DNA of 64,000 bases. It comes from Synechococcus sp. Tobar12-5m-g (lineage in GTDB: Bacteria; Cyanobacteriota; Cyanobacteriia; PCC-6307; Cyanobiaceae). The position numbers and the translations under genes were made by a program. The notes below the pieces were generated by a model, which was not told the origin of the DNA, ran no database searches, and saw only the letters and a program-made list of their open reading frames with translations. The stretch lies in NCBI RefSeq assembly GCF_024345415.1, contig NZ_JAGQBB010000001.1, positions 1 to 64,000 on the forward strand, in the 5' to 3' direction. Of this stretch, positions 17,226-25,541 are shown piece by piece (position 1 is the stretch's first letter; every line of letters starts with the position of its first letter).

Positions 17226-17560
17226 CTCGAGTTTGCGCAGCAACGCCAAGGCCTTGCGGCAGCACATTCGTGACCGCTGGTCGTACCGCTTCGAGGAAGC
17301 CTGGCGGCTACGAAAACTCCTGTCACGGGCCCCGCGATACCCAGTTGCGGGAAGACGCCCATCGCTACCGCGAGGAGAACGACGTTCAGATCCTGGCCAC
17401 GCTCAGGAGCATGGCGTAGGCCTTGCCTTCTGCGCAGCAGTTGAATGCGCTGCGGCTGGATGGGTTCTGGTCCATCGCTGAGGCCCTCGCCACCCTCTCG
17501 AACGACATCAAGGTCCTGCTGCGGCTGCTGGGCTGGCGAGACACGGCCGGAGACTCGGCA
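17226..17560 (+). pseudogene. ISAs1-family transposase C-terminal remnant
   Basis: Three plus-strand frames must be joined to read the C-terminus of an ISAs1-type transposase. These are NAKALRQHIRDRWS, then PRDTQLREDAHRYREEN with VQILATLRSMA, then NALRLDGFWSIAEALATLSN followed by DIKVLLRLLGWR. At least two frameshifts separate them, so it is inactive. It lies back-to-back with the IS66 relic on the other strand, evidence of repeated insertion and decay here. Confidence 0.6.
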
Positions 17561-17626
17561 CAGTGCTTACAGGTCCAGGAAACCTTGATGGCCCTTCTTG
17601 ATGGCCATTTGGAAACATTGGGAATG

Positions 17627-17640
17627 CCCCCCCCCCCCCC
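17627..17640. repeat. 14-C homopolymer tract
   Basis: An uninterrupted run of 14 C after GGAATG, immediately downstream of the ISAs1 remnant and about 280 bp upstream of the Nif11-type gene. Tracts this long slip in replication and in sequencing, so the exact length is uncertain. Confidence 0.9.
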
Positions 17641-17923
17641 ACGCTTGCCTTAGTCAGAACTTGACATAAGATAAAACGGTTTGGGGCTCGGAAACATTTT
17701 CGGCTTATTGAAATGGAGATACGCCAAGAGATGCACACTTCTTCTCTATGTTTTCTCCTGAGTGCACCATCAGCAAAAGCGATATTTAACTTCACTCCAA
17801 CGAAACCTTGCTCGGCTTGCACTCTGCTGGAGTTGAGAAACCAGTGATCCCTCAATTCCACATCATCAATCGACATCTATCGGTTTGGTGTTTCCCATCA
17901 GATCCCCTATCGATATTCTGAAC
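17641..17923. other. AT-richer intergenic stretch before the Nif11-type gene
   Basis: Roughly 280 bp with markedly lower GC, for example ACATAAGATAAAACGGTTTG near 17662-17681. No gene is recognised on either strand. It could carry the promoter of the following small gene. Confidence 0.3.
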
Positions 17924-18211
17924 ATGGACAAGTCCACCCAACAGGACGAGACCAATCAGACGATTGAGTCTGTCTATGCTTTCTCAAAGGTTCTGCGAAG
18001 GACTCCCGAGCTTGCCAAGCAGGTCCATGCCGCGTCGAATCCCCAAGAGATCGTCGAGATTGCCAAGTCCATCGGCATCGACCTTTCCATCCCCATGCTT
18101 CGGCGCGTTTCAGGTCAGCTGTCAGCTCCCTATTGGCCTTGGGACAACCAAACGTCCGAGCTTCGACGCAAGTTCTTTGAGGGCGTCGCCGATGGGGGCA
18201 GGGGAACTTGA
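17924..18211 (+). CDS. Nif11-domain small protein (leader-peptide family), orphan
   Basis: A 95-residue protein from ATG 17924 (MDKSTQQDETNQ). Residues about 14-65 match the Nif11 pattern (A-F-x-K-V ... P-E-L ... A-x-x-P-x-E-I-V-x-I-A-K-x-x-G): VYAFSKVLRRTPELAKQVHA, SNPQEIVEIAKSIGIDLS. The C-terminus is not a Cys-rich core: it reads QLSAPYWPWDNQTSELRRKFF, the aromatic tail seen in non-precursor Nif11 paralogues. No lanthipeptide synthetase or radical-SAM maturase is nearby. Thus it may be a relic or a regulatory Nif11 protein rather than a RiPP precursor. Its last codons overlap the tRNA-like sequence on the other strand. Confidence 0.65.
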   Translation: MDKSTQQDETNQTIESVYAFSKVLRRTPELAKQVHAASNPQEIVEIAKSIGIDLSIPMLRRVSGQLSAPYWPWDNQTSELRRKFFEGVADGGRGT

Positions 18212-18280
18212 ACCCCACAGCCTTGCGGCCCGCGGATTTAAAGTCCGCTCGGAAGGCTTGCAATCACTAGGTTCGTCCCC
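18193..18280 (-). tRNA. tRNA-like remnant with long variable arm, apparent anticodon UUA
   Basis: On the minus strand a perfect anticodon stem-loop GCGGA-CTTTAAA-TCCGC is present, followed by a variable-arm hairpin (GCC-GCAA-GGC). A T-arm-like GGGGTTCAAGTTCCCC comes next, and the 3' end TGCCCCCA can pair with 5' GGGGACG apart from one mismatch. The loop would place UUA as anticodon, which would read the stop codon UAA; it is one base away from tRNA-Tyr (GUA) and from tRNA-Sec (UCA). The D-arm does not fold and the T-loop has an extra base. I therefore read it as a decayed class II tRNA, not a working one. Confidence 0.4.
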
Positions 18281-18825
18281 AGAAGCGTGACTAGTCCATG
18301 CCTAGCGATGTCCACAATGTGCCACAGTTGTCACGATCCGGCTGGTCTTGGATAGGCAGAGAACCATCGAATCTCAGAGCCATGTCCCGAGCCTTAGGGT
18401 CTTGGTCAAACGAAACAACTCGACGTGGCTCGCCCATTCTGATCAAGCTGCAAGCCCATGCAAAGGCTAGGGCACATCGATGCTGTTTCAGAATAGCTCC
18501 AATCCAAGTCGTATCAACTTCCCGCCTTGGCTAAGGCAAATTCTGCCCTCATTATGCAGCTGAAATGCGGGCCTTTTCATTCAATCGGTCAGCCAAGAGC
18601 AATTGATCAGCCCGCTGGTCAAGGCCGGCATCCTGGAGCGCAGATTTTCAGCGGCTCCAACCCATCCAGAACATGGCTCATCGCCCCATCGCCACCCAAG
18701 GATTCCTCCTGGCGCCAACCTTGGGCTGAATCACTTCACCCCCGCCCTGAAAACCCAGTCCCTGCGCCAGGGCCCTCTTTGCTTCGGCCGGACCTGCTGG
18801 CGCTGAACCATCACCAGCAATGGCC
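18281..18825. other. Non-coding stretch, nothing recognised
   Basis: About 545 bp between the tRNA-like remnant and the lipA stop codon. It is mixed in composition; short frames are open on the plus strand but lack any family resemblance. It is probably the right edge of the decayed island. Confidence 0.35.
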
Positions 18826-19803
18826 TCAGTCCTCCCCGGCGTGGTAACTGCTGCGCACGAGTGGGCCGCTGCGCACCTGGGTGAAGCCCATCCGCTGAGC
18901 CGCCTCGGCGAGCCGTTCGAATTCCGCCGGCTCCCAGTAACGGTGCACTGGCAGGTGGGCCAGCGAGGGGCGCAGATATTGCCCCAGGGTGACCCGCTGG
19001 CAGCCGGCCTCCCGAAGATCCTCCAGGGCCTCGATCACCTCCCCGGGCGTTTCGCCAAGGCCGAGCATCAGGCCTGATTTGGTCGGGATGGCGGGTGCCA
19101 GCTGGCGGGCGGCGGCCAGCAGGCCGAGCGAGCGGGCGTAGGTGGCCCCGCGGCGCACCTCCCCCTGGAGGCGCCGCACCGTTTCGAGGTTGTGGTTGAA
19201 GCACACTGGCTTTGCCGCCAGCACGGCCAGCAGCCGCTGCCGTTGGGCTGCCACGCCCTCGGCTTCGCTGTGGTGGCCACCCCAGAAATCAGGCGTAAGC
19301 ACCTCGATGGCGACCAGGGGGTTGCGGTCTCGGATCGCCGCCATCGTGCCGGTGAACAGACCGGCACCGTGGTCGGCCAGGTCGTCGCGGGCGACGGCGG
19401 TGAGCACCACGTAGCGAAGCCCGAGCGCCTGCACCGCTTCGGCCACCCGCTCGGCCTCATCGGCATCGAAGGGCACCGGCGCCTGGCCCTTCTCCACCTG
19501 ACAGAAGGCGCAGCTGCGGGTGCAGATCGGCCCCCCCAGCAGAAAGGTGGCGGTGCCGGCCGCGTAGCACTCGCCGCGGTTGGGGCAGCGGCCCTCCTCG
19601 CAGATCGTGTGCAGCCGCTGCTGCTTCACCACCCCTTGGACCGCCTCCAGCTCCGAGGCGTTCCCCACCGGCCGCCGCAGCCACTCCGGCAGGCGCTCGG
19701 TGGGGGCGATGGCGCTGTAGCGGCTGGTGGCGCGCCCTGGCGGCTGGGATCCTGGCTTGCCGATGCGTGAGTCCATTGGTCCTGCCATGGCTGATCCGCT
19801 CAT
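18826..19803 (-). CDS. lipA: Lipoyl synthase
   Basis: A radical-SAM enzyme inserting two sulfurs into octanoyl-lipoyl domains of 2-oxoacid dehydrogenases and GcvH. The auxiliary cluster motif is [12 protein letters not shown] and the SAM cluster motif is CTRSCAFC; downstream are [22 protein letters not shown] and [12 protein letters not shown]. Starting at 19803 it is 325 residues, and that ATG overlaps the recR stop (ATGA), which supports it. Inner Met codons at residues 6 and 10 are alternatives that lie closer to the usual family length. Confidence 0.95.
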   Translation of the reverse strand: MSGSAMAGPMDSRIGKPGSQPPGRATSRYSAIAPTERLPEWLRRPVGNASELEAVQGVVKQQRLHTICEEGRCPNRGECYAAGTATFLLGGPICTRSCAFCQVEKGQAPVPFDADEAERVAEAVQALGLRYVVLTAVARDDLADHGAGLFTGTMAAIRDRNPLVAIEVLTPDFWGGHHSEAEGVAAQRQRLLAVLAAKPVCFNHNLETVRRLQGEVRRGATYARSLGLLAAARQLAPAIPTKSGLMLGLGETPGEVIEALEDLREAGCQRVTLGQYLRPSLAHLPVHRYWEPAEFERLAEAAQRMGFTQVRSGPLVRSSYHAGED

Positions 19804-20429
19804 CGCTCGTCCATGCTCCGACGACCCTCAAGGGCCCGGGCCAGGGTGACCTCGTCGGCGTACTCCAGCTCGCTGCCCACCGGCAGTCCGTAGGCGATGC
19901 GGCTGACCGGCGAGAACGGCCGCAGCAGCCTTGCCAGGTACAGGCTGGTGGTGTCGCCCTCCACGCTGGGGGTCAGCGCTAGGATCACTTCGGTGATGCC
20001 CTCCCGGTCCACCCGCTCCACCAGGGGCTGCACATGCAGCAGCTCCGGCCCTACCCCGTCCATCGGCGAAATCAGCCCGCCCAGCACGTGATACGACCCC
20101 TTGTATTCGCGGGTGCGCTCCAGGGCCAGCAGGTCGCGGGAATCGGCCACCACACAGAGCTGGCCATTCTGGCGTTCGGTATTGAGGCAGATCTCGCAGA
20201 GCGGCTCAGCCGATAGGTGAAAACAGCGGCGGCACTGGCCCACCTGGCTGCGGGCCGCCAGCAGGGCGTCGGCGAAGCTGCGGATCTGCTCCTCCGGCTG
20301 GCGCAGCAGATGGAGGGCCAGCCGCTGGGCGGTGCGCGGCCCGATGCCGGGCAGCCGCTCGAACTGGTCGATCAGGCGGGCCAGGGGCCGGGTGAAGCCG
20401 CTCAGGGAACCGCTGCAACTGGCCGGAAT
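19800..20429 (-). CDS. recR: Recombination protein RecR, start codon unclear
   Basis: RecR loads RecA in gap repair with RecF/RecO. The sequence contains [20 protein letters not shown] (helix-hairpin-helix), the four-Cys zinc motif CRRC ... CEIC, and the Toprim segment [16 protein letters not shown] with later [20 protein letters not shown]. The frame opens after a TAG (20430-20432) and contains no ATG or GTG before the conserved start. The possible initiators are ATT at 20429 or CTG at 20405 (201 residues). An ATG-initiated reading would drop residues up to MGQCRRC and lose the helix-hairpin-helix. Overlap ATGA with lipA. Confidence 0.85.
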   Translation of the reverse strand: MPASCSGSLSGFTRPLARLIDQFERLPGIGPRTAQRLALHLLRQPEEQIRSFADALLAARSQVGQCRRCFHLSAEPLCEICLNTERQNGQLCVVADSRDLLALERTREYKGSYHVLGGLISPMDGVGPELLHVQPLVERVDREGITEVILALTPSVEGDTTSLYLARLLRPFSPVSRIAYGLPVGSELEYADEVTLARALEGRRSMDER

Positions 20430-20523
20430 CTAGGGACCGGCCTGGCGCGAGCGTTTGCTGACCCACACCGGCGACAATGGAGACAGCGCCATGGCGCCCG
20501 TCCTCCACACCTGTCAGACCGCG

Positions 20524-21108
20524 ATGGTCCTTCGCGATTCCTTCTCCCTTCCCTCCAGGCTGCTGACCCGGCTGCTCGCCTTGGTGCTGGGCGCTCTTGC
20601 GATCGGTGGAGGTCTGGGCGGCTGCAGCGTCGCCGCCGCCGGTCTCAACCCCTTCCAGAGCCCCGATGGCCGCTACGCCTTTCTCTATCCCACCGGCTGG
20701 AGCCGGGTGGCGGTGACGGGCGGGCCCCAGGTGGTGTTTCACGATCTGATCAACAGTGACGAAACCCTCAGCCTGGTGATCTCCGCTGTGAACCCCACCA
20801 ACGACCTGGCCGCGCTCGACGGTGCCCTGGCGGTGGGCGAGAAGCTCGGTCGCATCGTGATCGCCCCGGCAGGCAGTGGCCGCCAGGCGGAGCTGGTGGA
20901 AGCGGTGGAGCGCCAGGACGGCAGCCATACCTTCTACGACTTGGAGTACGCCGTGCATCTGGCTGATCGGGATCGCCACGAGCTCGCCACCGTGGTGGTC
21001 GACCGGGGACGCTTGTACACCCTCGCCGCCAGCACCAATGAGGACCGTTGGCCGAAGGTGCGAACCCTCTTTCATCAGGTGATCACCTCCTTCACCCTGC
21101 AGATCTGA
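20524..21108 (+). CDS. PsbP-family lipoprotein (CyanoP-like)
   Basis: From the ATG at 20524 this is 195 residues. The N-terminus has a hydrophobic stretch ending in the lipobox LGGCS (lipidated Cys34), consistent with a lipid-anchored lumenal protein. The PsbP fold follows: NPFQSPDGRYAFLYPTGWSR, VVFHDLINSDETLSLVIS, and the C-terminal YTLAASTNEDRWPKVRTLFH with VITSFTLQI. CyanoP associates with photosystem II early in its assembly. Two upstream in-frame Met codons (20455, 20491) are possible starts but lengthen the pre-lipobox region unusually. Confidence 0.88.
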   Translation: MVLRDSFSLPSRLLTRLLALVLGALAIGGGLGGCSVAAAGLNPFQSPDGRYAFLYPTGWSRVAVTGGPQVVFHDLINSDETLSLVISAVNPTNDLAALDGALAVGEKLGRIVIAPAGSGRQAELVEAVERQDGSHTFYDLEYAVHLADRDRHELATVVVDRGRLYTLAASTNEDRWPKVRTLFHQVITSFTLQI

Positions 21109-21111
21109 CGC

Positions 21112-22257
21112 TTGGCCGATGTGTGGGTGATCGGCGGCGGCCTGGCTGGCAGCCTGCTGGCCCTGGCCCTGGCCGAACGGGGTGCCCGGGTCCGCCTGCT
21201 GGACCCGGCTCCAGCCCAGGAAACTCTTGCCTCCTCCAGCGCCGTTGCCGTGGCCAGAGCCTCCGCCTTGAGCTACGGCGGCGTGCCCTGGTGGGCCGGA
21301 CCGCCCGATGACCTCGGTGCCCTGATGGCCACCGCGCCGGCGTGTTGGCAGCGGCTCGAAGCGCGCCATGGTCCGCTCGGCTGGCGCCCCTGCGGGCTGC
21401 GGCTTCGCTGGGAGGGCGGCGAATCCCCCGCGGAGATCGCCTCCATCGAAGCCGCCCTGGCCGGCGTGCAGGCGCTGGCGGGGCGCCACCTGCCGGCAGC
21501 GGCTGTGTTGGAGCCTTCGAGCCGGGTTCCCCGCTCCGGTTCCCTGCGGCTGCCCTACGGCCGGGTGGATGGACGCTGCCTGGCGGCCGCGCTGCCGCTG
21601 GCCCTGGAGCGGGCCGGGGTAGAGCGCCAGCGGGCCCACGCCGGCCCCCTCCTGGCCGGGCCGCTTCCGGCGGATCAGGTGGTGCTGGCGGCCGGGGCCA
21701 GCTGCCGGTCGCTGCTGCCGGCCTTGCCAGAGCGGTTGCGGGTGAGCTGGGCCGGCTTGCTGGCCGTGGAGGATGCCGCCGCCTGCAGTCCCTTGCTCCC
21801 GGCTGAGCTGGCCGGTGGGGATGAGATCGTCATGCCGCTGCTTGGGCAACGCCAGGGGCTGGAGGCCCGCGCCGCCCAGCTCCAGGGGGAGGAATGGGTC
21901 GTGGATGCGGGCCTGGCGCCCTGGGGGAAGGGTTTGCTGCTGGGCCAGACCACCCTGGTGCGCGCCGGCCTGGCCAAGGGAGAACCTCCCGATCCCCTTC
22001 GGCTCGAAGCGGCCCTCCGCAACGCCCTGGCCGCCATCGACCCTCGGCTGGCGGAGGTGCGGGCGCCGTTCCACCAGGCCCCGGTGAGCTTCACCAGCCC
22101 CGGTGGCCCCTTGGTCGGTCCTGTGGCCGGCCGGCCGGGGCTGTGGGTGTTTGCCGGCTTCAGTGGCCCCTTTGCCCTAGTGCCGCCGCTGGCCCCCCTG
22201 CTGGCGGCGGCGATCGGCGGCGATCGCAACGCCCTCGCCCGCTTGCCGGGCTGCTGA
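21112..22257 (+). CDS. FAD-dependent oxidoreductase (DAO / glycine-oxidase-like)
   Basis: A 381-residue protein from TTG 21112, 3 bp after the PsbP gene stop. The N-terminal Rossmann motif is VWVIGGGLAGSLLALALAER followed by LLDPAP, binding FAD. The C-terminus GLWVFAGFSGPFALVPPLAPLLA is the second FAD-contact region of the D-amino-acid-oxidase superfamily. The middle contains LAAALPLALERAGVE and VVLAAGASCRSLLPAL. The substrate cannot be told from sequence. The spacing suggests co-transcription with the upstream gene, without an obvious functional link. Confidence 0.82.
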   Translation: MADVWVIGGGLAGSLLALALAERGARVRLLDPAPAQETLASSSAVAVARASALSYGGVPWWAGPPDDLGALMATAPACWQRLEARHGPLGWRPCGLRLRWEGGESPAEIASIEAALAGVQALAGRHLPAAAVLEPSSRVPRSGSLRLPYGRVDGRCLAAALPLALERAGVERQRAHAGPLLAGPLPADQVVLAAGASCRSLLPALPERLRVSWAGLLAVEDAAACSPLLPAELAGGDEIVMPLLGQRQGLEARAAQLQGEEWVVDAGLAPWGKGLLLGQTTLVRAGLAKGEPPDPLRLEAALRNALAAIDPRLAEVRAPFHQAPVSFTSPGGPLVGPVAGRPGLWVFAGFSGPFALVPPLAPLLAAAIGGDRNALARLPGC

Positions 22258-22277
22258 CAGCCCCGCCGAAACCCTGC

Positions 22278-23549
22278 ATGCTGACCCCCATGGACGTTCC
22301 AATTCCCAGGAACTGGAAGGGGCTGACCCCCCGCCAGCAGGTGGGCTGCTGCCTGGGGGCGATGGGCGGTGCCGTGCTGCTCTGGGCCTGCTTCTGGGCG
22401 GTGCCCACCGAGGTGGTGGGCAAGGGGGTGCTGCTGCAGCCCGACAACGCCGGCCTGCTCGATGCCCGCGCCGGCGGCCAGGTGCGCCGCCTCCACGTGG
22501 CCGTGGGTGATCGGGTGCGGCGCGGGCAGGTGCTGATCACCTTTCACCTGCCGGTGCTGGAGAGGCAGCTGGAGCAGCAACGGGCCAACCTGCGCGAGCT
22601 GGAGCGCCAGGACGCCCAGCTCTCCGGGCGTGATCGGCTGCGGCTTGCCAGCGAGAAGCGGGCGATCGACACGGCCCTGGCGAAGCTGGCGGCGGATCGG
22701 GGCCGCTTCGCTCGCCTCAAGGGCACCTACTCCGAAAAGCTCACCAACCTTGACTGGCTGGCCCGCCGCGAGGTGGTCGCTCCGCTCTCGAATGAGGTGG
22801 TGACGGCCGAGCAGGGCCTGACATCCACCGGTGTGAGCCTCGACCAGGTGCGGATCGAGGAGACCCGTCTGCTCACCACCTACCAGCAGGTGAAGCTGAG
22901 CATCGAGACCGAAGCCCTGCAGCGCCGTTTCCGCATCGATGATCTGCGCCGCCAGTTGCGGGTCAGTGAGGCCCAGCTGGGCTTCGACGGCCGACTCCAC
23001 GCCGACCGCGACGGGACGGTGCTCGACCTGCAGGTGATCCCCGGTCAGACCGTGGCCGTAGGCCAGCGGCTGGGAACGATCGGCCGTGATCCTGGCGGCG
23101 GCATGCTGCAGGCGATCGCCTACTTTTCCCCCGCCGATGCCCGCCGGCTCCGCGACGACCTGCCGGTGGAGGTGGTTCCCGACTGGAACCAGCGCGGCCG
23201 CTTCGGCGGCATCGTCGGCCGGGTGCGGCGGGTGAACGTGCTGCCCGCCACCGAAGCGGACATCTCCACCACGATCGGCAACCCCCAGCTCGCCAAAGCG
23301 CTGGTGGAAGGCGGTCCGGTGATGCGGGCGGACATCAGCCTGGAGCGCGACCCCGGCAGCACCGATGGCTACCGTTGGACCCTCTCGGAGGGCAGCCGCA
23401 TCTTCCCGGTGCGGGAGGGGCTCACCACCGTCACCCATGCCTACGTGGAATGGCGCACGCCGCTCTCCTACGTGCTGCCGGGGCTGCGCAACCTCACCGG
23501 TGGCTTCCGCGGCTTTGGCCCCAACCCAGGAGCGGGGGGCGGCGGATGA
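22278..23549 (+). CDS. HlyD-family membrane-fusion / periplasmic adaptor protein
   Basis: A 423-residue adaptor from ATG 22278 (ATG 22290 is an alternative). Membrane span about 23-42 (GCCLGAMGGAVLLWACFWAV), then a lipoyl-like half GGQVRRLHVAVGDRVRRGQVL. A long alpha-hairpin covers about 92-220 (QLEQQRANLRELERQD ... EALQRRFRIDDLRRQLRVSE). The second lipoyl half follows (HADRDGTVLDLQVIPGQTVAVGQRL), then beta-barrel domains. It would link an inner-membrane pump to TolC. It ends in an ATGA overlap with the 68-residue gene and faces the FUSC-TolC genes. Confidence 0.85.
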   Translation: MLTPMDVPIPRNWKGLTPRQQVGCCLGAMGGAVLLWACFWAVPTEVVGKGVLLQPDNAGLLDARAGGQVRRLHVAVGDRVRRGQVLITFHLPVLERQLEQQRANLRELERQDAQLSGRDRLRLASEKRAIDTALAKLAADRGRFARLKGTYSEKLTNLDWLARREVVAPLSNEVVTAEQGLTSTGVSLDQVRIEETRLLTTYQQVKLSIETEALQRRFRIDDLRRQLRVSEAQLGFDGRLHADRDGTVLDLQVIPGQTVAVGQRLGTIGRDPGGGMLQAIAYFSPADARRLRDDLPVEVVPDWNQRGRFGGIVGRVRRVNVLPATEADISTTIGNPQLAKALVEGGPVMRADISLERDPGSTDGYRWTLSEGSRIFPVREGLTTVTHAYVEWRTPLSYVLPGLRNLTGGFRGFGPNPGAGGGG

Positions 23550-23752
23550 GCCCACCTGGACCCCGCAACCAGCCCCCAGGAGCGCCCTTGCTGCGGCGGG
23601 AGTTGCCCTGGCTGGTCGCCGAGGCGACCATCCTCGTGGTGCTACTCCATGCCAATGCACCGGAGCTTTGGTTCTGGCTGGTGGTGCTGGTGGTGCTGCT
23701 GGCCTACCGGGTCGAGCGCTGGCTCGCGGACGTCGATGGGCGAGCCCCCTGA
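23546..23752 (+). CDS. 68-residue membrane protein coupled to the adaptor gene
   Basis: Starts within the stop of the HlyD gene (ATGA at 23546-23549). The sequence is a proline-rich head, then LPWLVAEATILVVLLHANAPE and LWFWLVVLVVLLAYRVERWL, giving one or two membrane segments, and an acidic end. Small membrane proteins of this size (AaeX/DUF1656) accompany AaeAB-type FUSC pumps; the size and place match, although I see no clear sequence match. Its 3' end overlaps the converging FUSC gene by 49 bp. Confidence 0.68.
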   Translation: MSPPGPRNQPPGAPLLRRELPWLVAEATILVVLLHANAPELWFWLVVLVVLLAYRVERWLADVDGRAP

Positions 23753-24696
23753 GCAGCATCCATCATCGCCTCGGCGTGCAGCCCGATCATCCGGCTGCGG
23801 TGAATCCACAGCGCCTGCTGATCGATCGCCTCCTCGCCGCCCAGGCGACCGAGGTCGATCGCGGCCTGCCGCAACCCGTTCAGGCTGGCCTGGCCAGGGT
23901 TGTCTCCCTCCCGCCCGCCGTCGAACAGACCGGCCTCGAGCAGATCAGCGGCGTGCTCCAGAAGGGTTTCGCTGCTGTGCTTCAGCTCGATCGGCACCGA
24001 CAGGCACAGTTGGCGCAGATCCCGCAGGCTGCTGAGCAGGGCTCCGCCGTGGAACAACTGCTGATCCCAGCTGCCTGAAAGGGCCCGGGCACCGAGGCTG
24101 GGGAGCAGTTCCTCACGGGCGAACGGGAGCAGATCGAGCAGCTGATCGCGCCCCCCCCGCAGGGCGCCCAACTGGGCTGGGGAAAGATCGGCCTGGCGCA
24201 GGGCCACAGCCAGCTCCCCACGCCAGCGCTCCAGGGCCAGTTCCAGGCGATGGCTGGCCCGCGCCGGCAGGATCCAGCGTGCCGCGAGCACCGCGATCAG
24301 CACCCCGGCCAGGGTTTCCAGGCTGCGCAGGCCGAGGTAGGCCGGCCAGTCGCTGCTGTGGTTCGCCACCGAGCCGGCCACCACATGACCGCCCACAATG
24401 AAGCCGCTGTTCAGGCCGAGCCCGTGGCCCAGCACCCTCACCAGGGTGAGCCCGAGGGTCGCGGCCGGCACCCCCGTCCACTGCAGCAGCCCCAGCAACA
24501 ACAGACAGACGGCCGTTCCGCAGAGGGTGCCGACGATCCGCTCGCGCGCTGCTTTCTGCCCTTGGCCGATCGAGCCCTCCAAGCTCAACAGAACCGCCAG
24601 CACCATGAAAAGCCCCTCGGGCAGCCGGAACAGTTCGGCCAGCCCGGCGGTGAGGCTGAGCACCACGGCGTTGCGCACGGTCAGGCGGACGTTCAT
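23704..24696 (-). CDS. FUSC-family half-size transporter, second of pair
   Basis: A 330-residue protein with several N-terminal spans: RNAVVLSLTAGLAELFRLPE, LFMVLAVLLSLEG, TLCGTAVCLLLLGLLQ, VLIAVLAARWILPA. A helical cytoplasmic domain follows (about 150-330). The motif KAARERIVGTLCG is the FUSC signature shared with the neighbour. FUSC proteins such as AaeB export aromatic acids, but those are about 650 residues, with two halves; here each half is a separate gene. The start overlaps the stop of the upstream FUSC gene by 4 bp. Confidence 0.8.
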   Translation of the reverse strand: MNVRLTVRNAVVLSLTAGLAELFRLPEGLFMVLAVLLSLEGSIGQGQKAARERIVGTLCGTAVCLLLLGLLQWTGVPAATLGLTLVRVLGHGLGLNSGFIVGGHVVAGSVANHSSDWPAYLGLRSLETLAGVLIAVLAARWILPARASHRLELALERWRGELAVALRQADLSPAQLGALRGGRDQLLDLLPFAREELLPSLGARALSGSWDQQLFHGGALLSSLRDLRQLCLSVPIELKHSSETLLEHAADLLEAGLFDGGREGDNPGQASLNGLRQAAIDLGRLGGEEAIDQQALWIHRSRMIGLHAEAMMDAAQGARPSTSASQRSTR

Positions 24697-25541
24697 GCCG
24701 GCGCTGCTGCCATCGCGAACTCCACCGGCCGGGCCAGGGCCGCCAGGCTCCTGGCGAGGGCTTGCTGATCCAGCGCCAGACAGCGCTGGGCCAGCGCGCC
24801 GTCGGTGCCGGGCCGGGGGCCGTGGCGCAGCAGGGCCGCCGCGTGGATCACCGCCTGTTCCAGGTCCTGCAGCCGCCGCTCACCCTGCCGGGCGGACCAG
24901 GCGGCTGGGTCTTCCTCGGCGGTCTGCCGGGACAGCTCCCGGATCTTCCGAAAGTGCTCCACCAACTGGCGCTCCTGCCGCTGGGCGAGGGCGTCATCGG
25001 GCTGAAGATCCAGACCCCCCAGCAGCCCGAGCAGCTTCGCCTCCAGCTCGTCGAGCCGTTCCCGGTCGCCCCTGGGCCAGAACAGGTGCTCCACCGCCAT
25101 GCCGATCGCCAACCCCAGCAGGTGCCAGAGCACCCGATGGAGCACATAAATGGGACCTGCCGCCGAATCCCCAGGAACCATCATCAGCAGGAGCACGGCT
25201 ATAGAGCCATTGCTGCGGCTGCCACCGCTCAGCTTGCAGTGGGTTCCCAGCACCTGAACCAGCAGGTAGCCGATCCCGATCCAGACCCACCCCGGTCCAA
25301 GCAGCAGCAGGGCACAACCGATGGCACCGCCGAAGAGGGTGCCCACAATCCGCTCCCGCGCCAGGCGCCCTGAAAGCCGCTGGTCGGCAAGGTTGCTGCG
25401 GGCCACCCCATAGAGGCAATACCAGAGGTCGAGGCTGCTGGAACCCTTCCAGTGCATCGTGATCGCCGCGGCGATCAGGGCGGCGATCCCGGTGCGCAGG
25501 CTGCTGTGCCATTGCTCGGCGCTCAGCGGGCGGAATCCCAT
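24693..25541 (-). CDS. FUSC-family half-size transporter, first of pair
   Basis: A 282-residue protein: MGFRPLSAEQWHSSLRTGIA, then AALIAAAITMHWKGSSSLDLWY and the shared RLARERIVGTLFGG. Further spans are IGCALLLLGPGWVWIGIGYL and VLWHLLGLAIGMAVEHLFWP, then a coiled C-terminal domain. It overlaps TolC by 19 bp and the second FUSC gene by 4 bp, so the three are translated from one message. Together the two FUSC halves would form one AaeB-like pump; this is inference. Confidence 0.8.
   Translation of the reverse strand: MGFRPLSAEQWHSSLRTGIAALIAAAITMHWKGSSSLDLWYCLYGVARSNLADQRLSGRLARERIVGTLFGGAIGCALLLLGPGWVWIGIGYLLVQVLGTHCKLSGGSRSNGSIAVLLLMMVPGDSAAGPIYVLHRVLWHLLGLAIGMAVEHLFWPRGDRERLDELEAKLLGLLGGLDLQPDDALAQRQERQLVEHFRKIRELSRQTAEEDPAAWSARQGERRLQDLEQAVIHAAALLRHGPRPGTDGALAQRCLALDQQALARSLAALARPVEFAMAAAPA

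Noticed and set aside
18193-18280. A functional ochre-suppressor or selenocysteine-type tRNA
   Set aside because: The D-arm does not fold and the T-loop and acceptor stem are imperfect; kept only as a tRNA-like remnant.
20206-22074. A 622-residue minus-strand frame overlapping recR, the PsbP gene and the oxidoreductase
   Set aside because: Low-complexity shadow frame; the plus-strand genes have family motifs and recR uses a different frame.
21675-23759. A 694-residue open frame on the minus strand
   Set aside because: It is antisense to the FAD oxidoreductase and HlyD genes, which have clear motifs; long antisense frames are expected at this GC content.
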